Positions 52,879 to 63,666 of a stretch of DNA of 64,000 bases are shown one piece after another. Made by a program: the position numbers and the translations under genes. Under the pieces are notes generated by a model. The model saw only the letters and a list, made by a program, of their open reading frames with translations. It was not told the origin of the DNA and did not search any database. Position 1 is the first letter of the stretch; every line of letters begins with the position of its first letter. Source of the DNA: Gemmatimonadota bacterium (GTDB lineage: Bacteria; Gemmatimonadota; Gemmatimonadetes; Gemmatimonadales; Gemmatimonadaceae); assembly GCA_016704465.1 (NCBI GenBank), contig JADJAD010000006.1, forward strand, positions 248,001-312,000, given 5' to 3'.

Positions 52879-53454
52879 TTGATCCAACCCCTCTCGGACA
52901 ACGACCTGCTCTTGGCGACCCGGAGCGGCGACGACCTCGCGTTCCGGACCCTGGTCGAACGCTACGAATCCGCCGTCGCCGGGGTCGTCATCGGCATGCT
53001 CGGCCCTGGGGCCGATGCCGACGACGTGGGGCAGGAGACGTTCATCCGATTCCACCGTGCGCCGGACCAGTTCCGCGGCGACGCCACGCTCGGCACCTAC
53101 CTGCGGCGCATCGCCATGAATCTCTCGCTCAACGCGCTCAAGCGACGCAAGCGATTCCACTGGCGACTGCTGAGCCGCGATGCCCCCGCCTCTGCGCCAA
53201 TCGAGCCGCCCGTCGAGGCATACGACCCCGAACGGACCGAGCGGCAGGACATGGTGCGATGGGCCGTGGGCGCACTGAGCGAGACGCACCGACCCGTGGT
53301 GGTCCTGCGACTGCTCGAGGAACGATCGACCAGTGAGACCGCCGAGATCCTTCAGATTCCACCAGGGACAGTCATGAGCCGGTTGTCGCGCGGTATCGCG
53401 GAGCTCAAGCGCCTGCTTGCGCCATACATGAAGGAGGGGTTCGATGCATCCTGA
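52879..53454 (+). CDS. ECF-type RNA polymerase sigma factor
   Basis: A 191-residue sigma-70 family protein with regions 2 and 4. Region 2 includes DLAFRTLVERYESAVAGVV, the core-binding GADADDVGQETFIRFHRAP and the promoter-melting/-10 segment TLGTYLRRIAMNLSLNALKR. Region 4 has LSETHRPVVVLRLLEERSTS and the helix-turn-helix SETAEILQIPPGTVMSRLSR. No in-frame ATG precedes region 2; the TTG at 52879 is the most plausible start. The next gene overlaps it by 11 bases and encodes a small membrane-anchored protein, a typical anti-sigma arrangement. The stimulus is unknown; the third gene suggests an envelope or metal stress theme. Confidence 0.9.
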   Translation: MIQPLSDNDLLLATRSGDDLAFRTLVERYESAVAGVVIGMLGPGADADDVGQETFIRFHRAPDQFRGDATLGTYLRRIAMNLSLNALKRRKRFHWRLLSRDAPASAPIEPPVEAYDPERTERQDMVRWAVGALSETHRPVVVLRLLEERSTSETAEILQIPPGTVMSRLSRGIAELKRLLAPYMKEGFDAS

Positions 53455-53782
53455 AGACTCCGATCTCGAGCGGGAGCTCGCACAGCTCTCACAGCTGCGG
53501 AGGCGCGCGACCCCGGTCGCCTTCGACGCCGGCTTCGCCGACCGCGTGATGACGCGGGTTCGCGACGAGCGTCTGGGCGGACACGGCCTGCCATGGGTCT
53601 TCGCCCGGGTCGCGCCGCTGGCGGCCGCGGCGGCGTTGCTGCTGGCGGTGCTCAACCTGAGCGACACCGCCGCATCGGGCACCTCCGTGGTCGACCGACT
53701 CATCGGCCTCCCCCCCGTCACGCTGGACGCGGCATACTCGTTTGACAGTGAGGTCGCGATGTTGACTGGAGTAGATCAATGA
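53444..53782 (+). CDS. Putative anti-sigma factor (single-span membrane protein)
   Basis: A 112-residue protein. The cytoplasmic N-terminal 50 residues are helical and charged (LERELAQLSQLRRRATPV, FADRVMTRVRDERLGG). A single membrane helix follows (VAPLAAAAALLLAVLNL, about 55-72), then a short periplasmic tail. There is no zinc-binding HxxxCxxC, so it is not a ZAS-type anti-sigma factor; the role is inferred from position and topology. The ATG at 53444 has a strong AAGGAGG (53430-53436) and lies inside the sigma-factor gene; its stop overlaps the next gene as ATGA. The three genes are thus tightly coupled. Confidence 0.7.
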   Translation: MHPEDSDLERELAQLSQLRRRATPVAFDAGFADRVMTRVRDERLGGHGLPWVFARVAPLAAAAALLLAVLNLSDTAASGTSVVDRLIGLPPVTLDAAYSFDSEVAMLTGVDQ

Positions 53783-54348
53783 AAGCCGACGTGAAGTCCG
53801 CCGCCGTCCTCGTTGCCACGCTCGCCATCGGCGTCGTGCTCGGCATGGTCGGCCAGGGGATGCTGACGCGCCAGCGCACGCAGCAGGTGAGCGAGTTGCG
53901 TCGGCCGCCTGGGTTTGTGGAGCACATGGAGCGGGTGATCGATCCGAGCGATGCGCAGCGGGATACGGTGCGGGCGCTGCTTACGGCGGTCGCCACTCGG
54001 AATGAGGCGGTGATGCAGTCGGCGCGGGGGGCGCTCAAGGGGGGGTTGGACTCGTTGCAGGTGGCGTTGGCGCCGTTGCTTGATGAGGGGCAGCGGGAGC
54101 GGTTGGGGCGGATGAGTCGGCTGCCGGATCCGTTTCAGCCGCCGCCGCCGCCGCCGCCGGATGGGCGGGGGGGGGCCGGCGCGGGGCAGCGTCCGCCGGA
54201 CGGGCGGCCACCGGGGGGGCCGCCACGTGGTGGGCCACCTCCCAAGGGAGCGCCTCGTGACGGAGGACCTCCCGGTTCGCCACCTCCAGCGGACGGGAGG
54301 GAGTCGGCGCCAGCTGCCGCGCGCTCGCCGAACGGAGTTGACCGCTGA
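53779..54348 (+). CDS. Membrane-anchored Spy/CpxP-like periplasmic protein with Pro/Gly-rich tail
   Basis: A 189-residue protein. Residues 5-26 form an N-terminal membrane anchor (AVLVATLAIGVVLGMVGQGM). A periplasmic helical part follows (FVEHMERVIDPSDAQRDTVR, LDSLQVALAPLLDEGQRERL) with the DPxQ-like helix pattern of heavy-metal sensor/Spy-type proteins. The last 65 residues are dominated by Pro and Gly (runs of Pro, repeated PPGGPP and RGGPP), probably disordered and extended. It ends the sigma operon. By analogy with Spy/CpxP/CnrX it could sense or buffer envelope stress for the sigma factor; that link is inference. No close family could be confirmed. Confidence 0.7.
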   Translation: MKADVKSAAVLVATLAIGVVLGMVGQGMLTRQRTQQVSELRRPPGFVEHMERVIDPSDAQRDTVRALLTAVATRNEAVMQSARGALKGGLDSLQVALAPLLDEGQRERLGRMSRLPDPFQPPPPPPPDGRGGAGAGQRPPDGRPPGGPPRGGPPPKGAPRDGGPPGSPPPADGRESAPAAARSPNGVDR

Positions 54349-54720
54349 TTCGCTTGCTTCGCTCACGCGCGGGCTCGCGTCGTCGCGCTCGATGCAGCGC
54401 GGCCCACTCCGCGGGGAGCGGCACGTCGGTTCGATCCTGAGAGGGGCGTCGGCCATGAGCGCCTCCGACGGACGCGTACCCTTACCGCTGCTCTATGGCT
54501 TAGCGGGTGCGGCCGGTTGGATGAGCGGGGCTGGCGAACCGCAGGGTGCCTTTGCATCTCGCGGTTCTTTTTGGTCTGCGGGTTGGGTGGTGGAGCTGGG
54601 CGGCGCGACTCGAATCGTCAGCAGTGGAATGCAGCTGCGTCCGTTCGCCCTGCGACTGGCGCCGCATGAGCGCGTCCGGATAATTCTGTATCCGGCCGCA
54701 CCCGCTTTCTCGGAGGACAT
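54349..54720. other. Intergenic region
   Basis: About 370 bases between the sigma operon and the decayed kinase gene. No gene, tandem repeat or clear promoter was recognised. The plus-strand frame that crosses it has Arg/Ser-rich composition and lacks a ribosome-binding site. Confidence 0.4.
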
Positions 54721-56509
54721 GTGTCGTTCGACGCACAGGCTGCCCCGTCCGACATTGCTGGGGATCGGTACGAGGTGCTGGCCGAACTCGGCCGCGGGGG
54801 GGATGGCCAGCGTGCTGCGGGCGCGCGACCGCAAGCACGACCGGGATGTGGCCGTCAAGGTGCTGCGACCGGGGCTCGACCCGAGCGGGATCTGCTACTT
54901 CGTCATGCCACTCGTGGGCGGCGGGTCGTTGGGTAACCGGCTCGATCGCGAGCGGCAGCTCCCGATCGAGGAGGCCGTGGCGATGACGCGGCAGCTCGCG
55001 TCAGCGTGTGGCGCCGCCCCGTTCCCCACGCCCGTCATCGCCGTCCTCCCCTACCTCAACCTGAGCGCCGATCCCTATAACGAGTACTTCGCAGATGGCC
55101 TCACTGAGGATGTGATCGCCAACCTCTCCAACGCGCACATCGTCCGGGTCTTCGCGCGCGCATCGGTGATGGCGTTCAAGCAGCGCACCGTGGGCATCCG
55201 GGAGATCGCGGACTCGCTCAACGCCACTGCGCTCGTCGATGGCAGCGTACGGCGCGCCGGGTCGAGTGTGTGGATCGTTGCCCAATTGATCGACGCCGCC
55301 ACGGAGCAGCCGCTCTGGAGTCGCACCTACGACCGCGAGCTCACCGACATCGTCGCCATCCAGACCGATGTGGCGCTCCAGATTGCCAGCGCGCTGCATA
55401 CCGAGCTGACGTCGGACGAGCAGGATCGCATACAGCGGCCACCGACGACCAGCCTTGACGCGTACGAGCTGTACCTGCGCGCTCGGCATCACATGGTGCA
55501 GTTCACGAAGACTCGGCTCATACTCGCGGCCGACGTCTTCGCGCAGGCCACGGCCGTCGATTCCAACTTCGCCGCTGCTTTTGCCAATGCGGGCCAGGTC
55601 TGGGTCGAGCTAGGCGAGAGCGGCCAGGCCGACCCGGCCGATGCCTACCCGCGGGCGCGCCGACTCATCGACCAGGCAATCGAACTCGAGCCCGGGCTGG
55701 CGGCGGGACGTTCCGCGCGCGGCTACCTCAAGATCGTGTGGGAGCACGACTGGACGGGGCGGAGCGATCGTTCAAGCGTGCGCTCGCGATCCAGCCCAAC
55801 CAGGCCGACTGCCTGGACCATTGTGGGCACCTCTGTGCGTCACTGGGACGCTTCGACGAAGTGCATCATGATGCAGCGACTCGCCTACGAACTCGACCCG
55901 CTCGAGCATCGGTCGGACATCGTGAACGCCCACCTGCGGGCGGGGCAATACTCGCAGGCGCTGCAGCTGGGGGAGCGCCTCGTGGCGAAGGATCCGCAGT
56001 ACGATTGCCTGCAGGCGACGGTGGCGTGGGCGTATCACTACAGCGATCGGCGCGCCGAGGCCCTGGCGGCGATGCGCCGCGCGACGGTCGTCTCGTCGGA
56101 CAGCTCGATGTAGCTGGCGGAGCTTGGTCAGATGCTGGACGTGCAGAGCCACGACACCGAGGCGCGTGAGATCCTGCTCCGTCTTGAGGATGCCGCCCGG
56201 GAGCGGTACGTCTCGCTGTACCGTTTCGCCTACGTGCATACAGGGCTCGGCGAACAGGACGTGGCGATGGACTGGTTGGAGCGCGCCTGCAGGGAGCGTG
56301 CCGGCGCCGTGTACGGGGTGCGCGGGTCGTTCCTGTTCGAGGGGCTGCGGACGCATCCGCGGTTTGTGGCGTTGCTGGGGCGGATGGTGTTGTATGGGGA
56401 GGTGCCCGCCCCGCGTCTGTGGACGAGCTACGCGAACGGGCATGTTCGCGAGCGTCACGCGCGGGAGGAGACTTGCGAGGTCAGCATAGCTTCGAGGTTC
56501 TTCTCATAA
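54721..56509 (+). pseudogene. Decayed Ser/Thr kinase - TolB-like - TPR gene
   Basis: The start GTG/ATG region at 54721 encodes a kinase N-terminus (YEVLAELGRGG) that changes frame in a G7 run at about 54796-54802 and continues MASVLRARDRKHDRDVAVKV with the ATP-binding Lys. Then sequence jumps to the hinge region YFVMPLVGGGSLGNRL, and the catalytic HRD and DFG loops are absent, implying two internal deletions. After about 55015 a FlgO/TolB-like domain follows (AVLPYLNLSADPYNEYFADG, LVDGSVRRAGSSVWIVAQLI) and TPRs. The frame shifts at about 55755 and back at about 55865, and an in-frame TAG (56111-56113) interrupts the last TPRs, which continue (LAELGQMLDVQSHDTEAREI) to 56509. Multiple independent lesions make true decay likely. 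Confidence 0.85.
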
Positions 56510-57183
56510 GCTACAGGGAAGGCGTGAACATGCCGGTGGTGTCCGCATAGTGACAGGCCTGTCTCGCGAGCCTCAATGAAATGGTGGGAGACGGCACGGT
56601 TCCGCTGGCGCGCGTGCACGTCACCGTGAGGCCGCCACGAACGAGACGACGCAGGCCGGCGACAAGCTTACCCGCCCCCCGGTCGCCGTGGAGAGCTCGG
56701 TGATCTGCGTGCCGACTACACTGTTGGGAAGGGCCGGGGCCATTACGTCGCCGGATGTCCAGCCGAGCACGACGCTGGCAGGCGGCACGGGGAAAAAAGT
56801 GGGGCGGTGCTGGATCGGCGGGTGCCTGGAATCGGGACCTCCGATGAGACACTCGCCCTAACGCGAAGCGCCGCGCCGATGTCAGGGCGCTATGGAGCTC
56901 AAGAGTTGCCGCACTCCTCTTGGAGCGCGCAATGGAGGGATCGGCGATGCCAAGGCTGTGGCGGCGGCGACGTCGTCCGGAACGACGTGACGCGCAAGAA
57001 GCAAGCGTCTGATTGCAGCTTTGAGGGAAGCTGGCGTCGCTGCCAGTGGTTGGCAAGAATGACGCGCATCTGACGCTTTCCTTACTCAATGTGCATCGTA
57101 GGGTGCCTTCCTTCGGACCCGGCGTTCGCGCGCCTGTCCTTTGAGAGCGCCTGCTTCCCGCCCACGCGCCGGATCCGTCTCGT
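56510..57183. other. Long intergenic region, no confident gene
   Basis: About 675 bases. On the minus strand, 56640-56810 reads VPPASVVLGWTSGDVMAPAL followed by PNSVVGTQITELSTATGG before a stop, which could be a remnant of a larger secreted protein but has no confirmed start. The downstream half (56850-57100) has lower G+C than the neighbouring genes. Promoter elements for the BTAD regulator should lie here but were not assigned. Confidence 0.4.
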
Positions 57184-60100
57184 GTGAAGCTTCTTTCGTT
57201 GGGCACCATGCAGCTCTCCGCGCCGATCGGCGGTGCGCCGTCGCTGCTCTCGGCAGGGAAGCCGCTTGCCCTGCTGCTCTTCCTGTCGGCCGCGCCCAAC
57301 CGCACTGCTTCGCGCGGCGCGCTAATCTCGCTGCTGTGGTCAGACCTCGAGCCCGACGCCGCCAAGCACGCGCTACGGCAGACGATCTGGTACCTGCGCA
57401 AGAAGACCGGTCAGGAGCTCGTCCTCAGCGAGGCGAATTCCATTCAGCTGATCGATGGAGTCGCGGTCGATCGAGACGCGCTGTTGGACGCTTCGAAGGC
57501 CGGCGATCACCAGCGCGTCGTCGACCTCTACTCGGGTCCCTTCGTCCCCTCGTTCGCTGCTCCGGGCGGCGCCGGCTTCGAAGAATGGGCGGCTCTCGAG
57601 CGGCGCCGCCTGCTTGAGGTCTTTCGCCACTCGGCCGAGGCGCTGATCGCGACGCAGCTCGCCACGGGCCGAGCCCGCGACGCGATCGTGATGGCGCGCA
57701 GGCTGCGTGATCAGGATGTCTACAACGAAGGCGGCTGGCGACTCCTGATCGAGGCCTGCGTCTCCGCGGGCGACCTGCTGGCGGCCAAGGCGGAGGCGGC
57801 GGCGCTGTTGCAGCTCGCCGATCGCGAGGAGATCACCCTCGAAACGGCCAGCCATTCGGCAATCCGCGCCATTCGGCCGACGAACTCGTCGGCCGCGCCA
57901 GCGTCCGAGAGCCCGATCTCGACGCTGGTAGGGCGGGAAGAGGTCTTCGCGTCGCTGCTCAGGGCGTGGGAGGATACCAGGCGAGGCGACTCGACACGCG
58001 TACACTTGACCGCTCGCGCGGGGATCGGAAAAACCCGACTGCTGCGCGACCTGGCCACGCGCCTCAGGGCCATGCGTTCCCGGGTCATCATGGTCGGCGG
58101 ATCGCTCGGGATGCGGACGTCGAGTACGCTCTCGCAGGGGAACTCGCGGCGGGCCTTGCATCGCTCCCGGGACGCCAGGCCATCGCCCCCGAGTCGGCGG
58201 CGACTCTGGTCGAGCTCAATCCCTCCCTCTCAACCTGGTTCGATCGTCCGCCGCGACACACGCTGCGAGAGGACCTGCTGAGGGCCCGCACACTCGCCGT
58301 TCGCGAGCTTCTGGCGGCCGTGTCGTTCGAGCACCCCGTCGCCGTCCTGATCGACGACGTGCACTGGTGGGATGATGCGTCGACCACTCTGATCACGGCT
58401 GCCGTGGAGGGGATTGGCGATTCGCGCGTGCTGCTGGTGACGGCCGGGCGGCCGGAATCGCGCCTGTCCCCACTGCTCGTCGACACGGGTACGCCTCAGG
58501 TCGAGCTGGAACCGCTGACGGCCGTGCAGGTCGAGGAACTGTTGCTCTCCATCGCATCGCTCCCGCTGCAGCCTTGGACCGGTGGCTTCGCTAACGAATT
58601 GTGGCGTGCGTCGCGAGGCTCGCCGTTGCTCGCCCTCGAGATGCTCCAGCATCTCGAGGAGCTCCAGCTGCTGCAGCGGATGGACGGCCGGTGGGAGACG
58701 GAGCGCTCCGACGCGCTGATCGCCGAACTGCAGCAGGGCGACGTCCTCCGTACGCGATTGCTCGATCTCGATCGTGCGGATCTCTGGCTGCTTACGCTGC
58801 TCGCCACTGCTGGGAGCACGCTGGCCACCCGGGTCATCGTGGACGCGTCTGAACGCAGCCACGAAGAGGTGCTCGAGCGCATGTCCGCGCTGGAGGGGCG
58901 TGGATTCGTCGTGCGCCATGGCGAGGGCTGGCGCAGTGCGCACGACGAGATCTCCGAGGAGGTGCTGCGCCTCGCGCCCAGCGAGGCGTCCCCACGCGCC
59001 GCCGCTCGGCTGGGACGAACGCTGGCCGCCCCACCCATCGAGGAGTCCCGCGCGCGCCGGGCCGCCCAACTCCTGCGGCTGGGTCCAGACGTCACCGCGC
59101 TCGCCGACCTGTTCCGCCTGTTCAGCGCCCATCGATATGCCCTGGGGGACCGCCGCTCCGTCGAGCAACTCGCCGTAGACCTGCTCGGCGCTACAGCGCG
59201 CCCCTCCGAGGTCGCCGAGCTGCATCGCGGCGCGCCGTTGTCGTGGCGACTTGGGCTCGTGTCATCCGCACGGCGCGCAGTGGCGGCTGTCGGGGGAATT
59301 CTGCTGATCGCGATCGCAGGCCTCGCATTCACCGCACGGAGCGCGCCGCCACCACCTGACGCCGAGCTCGGGCTGGCATTCGTCGATAGCGCGGGCCGCG
59401 TGACGTTCGAGCGCGTTTCCCTTCGGGCAGCTGCCTGGTCGCCGCAGGATACGCTGGTGTCAGAGCCGTGGCCGGAGTTCGATCTGCGACTGGCGTCCGC
59501 GAACGGATTCAACGTGGACTTCTCGCCCACGACGAAGCTGCTCGTGACCGCGCAGGCTGTCCAGGATTCCGGAACCATCGACCTCTTTCTCAGCGCTGCC
59601 GGTATGCAGAGTCGTCCCTTTCTGCCGGCGATTCGAGACGACTTCGGGCCGACCTTTTCGCCCGACGGCCGTTTGGTCGCCTTCAGCACCGCTCGCTGGG
59701 ACTCGCTGATGCATTACGATCTCGCCGTCGCGGCGTTGGAGGATACGGCACCGCAGCGACTCACGCAGGGGCCGGGTTCCGACGACTCGCCGCGTTGGAG
59801 TCCCGACGGCAGTCGCATCGCGTTTGAGCGGAGCAACTGGGGCGAGCGCGCGAACGAACTGTGTGTCATCGAACTGTCCACTCGGGACTTGCAGTGCCGA
59901 TCGTCGAGCGCACCGCGCGGACGTCTGACTCCCTTGGGGTGGTACGACCTCGAGAGAATCGTCGTGCGAACGACGACCGAGACGTCGGCACATGTCGGCG
60001 TGATGCAGTGGTCGTCGGGCGATATAGATCCGATCACGGAAGGGGACGCGCACGGTGCGATCGTGAGCCCCGATGCCAGTTGGGCCGTTTGTCGATGCGG

Positions 60101-61166
60101 TCTCGCGCGCACCGGAACGCAAGACTATTTCGTTTTCCCCCTCACGGCGCCGCATCCGACACGCGCCGTTCGTATCAGGACTTCTGGCACGCGTGAGCTC
60201 ATGACCGCGTTCTGGATCTCCTCTCGTGCGTCGCTCCGTCCGGCGAGCGTCGCAATCCAGCCGCAGCCCATCGTGCAGGCCGGAGTGCCCGCCCGGATGC
60301 GTGCCGTGTTCCGCGATGGTCGAAGCAATGCGCTCAAGATACGAGGGGGCGTGCGCTGGCGTGTTGGGAATCCCAAAGAGGGGGCGATCGACTCCCTTCG
60401 CGGCATCGTTACCGCCTCTGGAAGTACTCCTTCGGTGACGATTCAGGTAACGACCGGTCCAGGCGTGATGGACTCCGTTGTGGTCGGCGTGAGTGTCGAT
60501 TCGGCTGCGCTGGTGCTCGATGAGGAATGGCGCAACGGACTTCACGGCTGGTGGCCCTTCGGACACCCGGCCCCCAGCGTCGAGGTCATTGACGGCGCGG
60601 GGCCTCGCTTCCTGAACAACGGAGAGGGGTCCTTCGAGTCCGGGGTCGCGTCGCGCGGGGACTTCGATCCATCGCGCGGTCTCGCCATCGACATGGCGGT
60701 GTCCACACCAATCACTCTTGGGCAGTGGCAGTCGATCGCCCTGGCCCTCCGCGAGTTTCGAGATACGCTTGCGTTGAACGCGGCAGCCAATGTGAATGCG
60801 ATGCCGCTTTGGGGGCATGCCCGAGAATGGTGTGCCATGGGGTATCCGCTGGACAGTCGCTTCGCGGGACGATCGTCCCTTGGGAGCCTGCAGGTCCGCG
60901 ACAACTCGTCACGGGTCAGGATCGAAGGGGTCGCGGATGGGCATTGGTGGCGACTCAGACTGCAACTGTTTCCCGACGGTCGATGCGGCCTTGCCGTCAA
61001 CGGCACTCCGATCGGCATGGTGGATGCCGGTGCGCCGCCGACGAATCGGCTGCGAGTGATGATCCTTGGCAACAGCTTCCGCACGCGGATCGCGGTGGGG
61101 CGGGTGCGGGTGTACGAGGGGGTGTTGCAGGATGTGGATTGGGCGCGGATGGGGGAGGGGGGATGA
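57184..61166 (+). pseudogene. Membrane-anchored BTAD/SARP regulator with ATPase and propeller, frameshifted
   Basis: About 1,327 residues when joined. The N-terminus is an OmpR-like winged helix (LALLLFLSAAPNRTASRGAL, ALRQTIWYLRKKTGQEL) plus a bacterial transcriptional activation domain of TPR type. An AAA/NACHT-like ATPase follows with Walker A HLTARAGIGKTRLLRDL and Walker B VAVLIDDVHWWDD. A single membrane helix (VGGILLIAIAGLAFTA, about 59290-59340) is followed by PD40 propeller repeats (TFSPDGRLVAFSTARW, RWSPDGSRIAFERSNW), an Ig-like segment and a C-terminal LamG-like domain. One base is lost at about 58107 (GGSL must join RDADVEYALAGEL). If intact it would be a one-component sensor linking a periplasmic ligand to transcription. 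The GTG at 57184 starts the winged helix. Confidence 0.82.
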
Positions 61167-62074
61167 GGGGCAACCTGTCCCGGGTGCGTTCACGTTTTGC
61201 TGATCGTGTCTGCACCGCCCGGTCCAACGACTCAGCCTGATCGTCCGGCTTCCAATTCCGCGCGCGTGAGTCCGCCGGTTCCGCCAAAGCATCATCTCGC
61301 GCTTCCGCCAGGAGCACGCGACGTTCCATTTCGGGTGTCGGCACCGAACGCGACGCCCCTTGGCGTCTAGCCTCGTCTCGGCGACGGCGCCATTCGCGAT
61401 GGCGTGCGACGACGGACGAGGCGGTGCCGCTCCCGCTCCATAGGCGGGGCATCGCCAGGTTCGGTCGCCACACATGCCAACCCGTTGGTGGCGACCGTCT
61501 GCTGCGCCTCGCGGCGAGCATCGCCAATGGCATGACGAGTGAGTTTCCTCCCTTCTGCCGCGAGGCGATGCCGCTGCAACGTCCCTGTGCCAAGGACCAG
61601 GGGGTCACCGCAGCGACACTCGAACTCTCACGTGGCCGGCATCGCGACCCTTGCGCCGCAGGTGGTCGGCCTCGGCCCGCCTCAATCCGAGGGACGGCGT
61701 CTCACAGGCGTCTCAAGGCCGGCCCTGAACAGGGCAACGGGCGGCGCGTCGCTAAGTGACGCGCGTGAGACGGCATCGTACCACATAGCGCCGCAGCCTA
61801 AGGCGTCGGCAAGCGGCATCCACCGCGCCACCAGCAGCGTCTCCAACCACCCACTGCGAGAGCTGGGGCGTGACAGCATAACGCGTCACTTCGGGACGCA
61901 CTGTCAACGGTAGCGGAGAAACCTCCAGCCGTCACTGTGGTCGTGCGGGACACGATGGGGAGGCAGGTCCCACTCAAGTGCGATGTGCAGGGCTCCGGTA
62001 TGCTGCATTCCGCGGCGCCAGTCCGGAGCGCGATGCAACCAATCGGATGAACCTAACCGGGAGGAGGAGGGAAC
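61167..62074. other. Long region without a confident gene
   Basis: About 900 bases. Overlapping frames on both strands are Arg/Pro-rich and none resembles a known family; a degraded gene is possible. A 7-base-pair inverted repeat GCGCGTC/GACGCGC with loop GCTAAGT lies at 61744-61764. The segment directly before 62075 has a good ribosome-binding site (GGGAGGAGG) for the next gene. Confidence 0.4.
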
Positions 62075-63666
62075 ATGCTGAAACGTCGGCGGAGTCTGAT
62101 GATCGCGGTGCTTCTCGTGGCCGCAGCGTGTCGTGATGTCACGAATGTTGATCCATCGCGAGTGCGCGTGGCCCCACAGGCGCCGAGCCAGGATCTGTTA
62201 CCCGGGAACGGCCCATGCACGAACTGCGTGTTCGGTCCGCGGGTGCTGAGCAAGCCGGGGACAGGCACAAAGACGTTTGATGGGAGGTTTGTGGGGGATC
62301 CAGCGGCGGACTATATGCTGGTGGTGAAGTCCGGCAACGCCAGTGCGAGTGTGGAGGTGTGGCTGAACGGAGCCAAGGTGATGTCGAGAAGCGATTTGGA
62401 AGTCGCGAACGGAGCCGAGGCGGCGAAGCCTCTCATCGTGAAGAGTGACAATGTGCTTGTCGTAAATCTCTATGGTTCGAAGGGCGCCAGTGCGACTATA
62501 GCGGTCGTGCGAGTTCAGGTGGCTCAAGTCGATCTGCCCGGACTGCCGCTTGACAGCATCGCCTTCTCCGCGATCCATGCGCAGGGTACTGTCTCATCTG
62601 ATGGACGCTTCGAGTTCGCGCCGCTGCCAGTGGGCGCATCTCCAGTTGTCTTTCTGGAGTCGCCGCACCTCTCTGACGTGTTGCCACTGGTGATGCCCGC
62701 CGTTGCTGGGGCTAGGGTGACCGTCGACGCAGCGCTAGTAGCAAAGAGTTACGTCGCGCTGCATCCGGATGTAGGGCCTGTTGGGAGCGCTGACCAGCCG
62801 CGCCTGTTCGCAAAGCTAGACTCACTTCAGAGTCTTGCTGCACTCGAGGCAGAGGTTCATGCCGCCGTAGCAGCGGGTAGCTCAATTCTCGATTGGCCAG
62901 CGGCTGAGGCGGCTGCGAGGATAGTCATTTCAGAACTTGTCAGCTCCTCGGCACTACCGAGGATCAGTCTCGGCTCGACGCTTGCGGCTCCGCGACCAAT
63001 CGGAACTGTCTGTCCTGGGATTCAACCCGGTCCAGTGAGTCGGACACCGCAAGTCTGTCGAGATCCGCAGGGCGTGTGGGGTGTCGAGAATCGCGGGCGC
63101 TCTTCTTGGGCGCGCGGATAGACGGAAAGCCCGGCATTTGTCGATCCGCGGACTTCCAAAGCCACTGGTATTTCTTCCGTACTACGTTGCCCCGATGGAC
63201 GGGTCTCCAGTTGGTCTCAACAAGCTCAGCCCACGAGCTAGAGTTGTACGATGGATTCGGCACCGGAAGTGATCTGGCGACGACCGGCGCAAATGCTGCG
63301 CTGATCATCGGGAAGGGACTGCAAGCGTTCGGGATACCCGATGTCACAGTCGTGCAGTGTGGAGTCGGAATCTTCCAGGCTGGTGGGGCAGCGGTTTCGT
63401 TGGCAGCTGCGTCGGTTTCGAATGGAGTGGCAGATTGGCGCGGTTCGAACGACATAAAGGTATTCGCGTCTAGTCTGTCTGCGGTTACGAATCTCATCTT
63501 CAAGTGCGTTCAATCTGCGATCGGAACAGGTACTGGGATCTCACCAACTACGAAGCAGTTAACCCACTACTTCAGTACTGCCTCGAAGTTGCTCAAGCGC
63601 GCTACGTGGGTGCTTAGCGGAGGCGCGGCCAGCGAGATGGAGTTTTGTGCTCGGCGCAGCATTTGA
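62075..63666 (+). pseudogene. Predicted lipoprotein of lower G+C, frame interrupted
   Basis: The ATG at 62075 has a strong GGGAGGAGG site. The signal peptide (RSLMIAVLLVAAAC) ends in a lipobox at Cys 19. The first frame (to 63121) contains beta-rich stretches (YMLVVKSGNASASVEVWLNG, PLIVKSDNVLVVNLYGSKGA, FEFAPLPVGASPVVFLESPH) and helices. Around 63080-63120 protein-like sequence moves to another frame and continues (LELYDGFGTGSDLATTGANA, VTVVQCGVGIFQAGGAAVSL) to a TGA at 63664-63666. I infer one frame shift; its exact position is not certain. G+C is visibly lower here (for example 30 of 60 bases at 63481-63540). No known family recognised. Confidence 0.6.

Noticed and set aside
56511..57401. 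296-codon minus-strand frame
   Set aside because: Overlaps the start of the BTAD gene, composition is Ser/Arg/Cys-rich and no domain could be recognised.
61744..61764. Inverted repeat GCGCGTC/GACGCGC considered as integron attC or terminator
   Set aside because: Stem is only seven base pairs, there is no T tract and no integrase or gene-cassette structure nearby.
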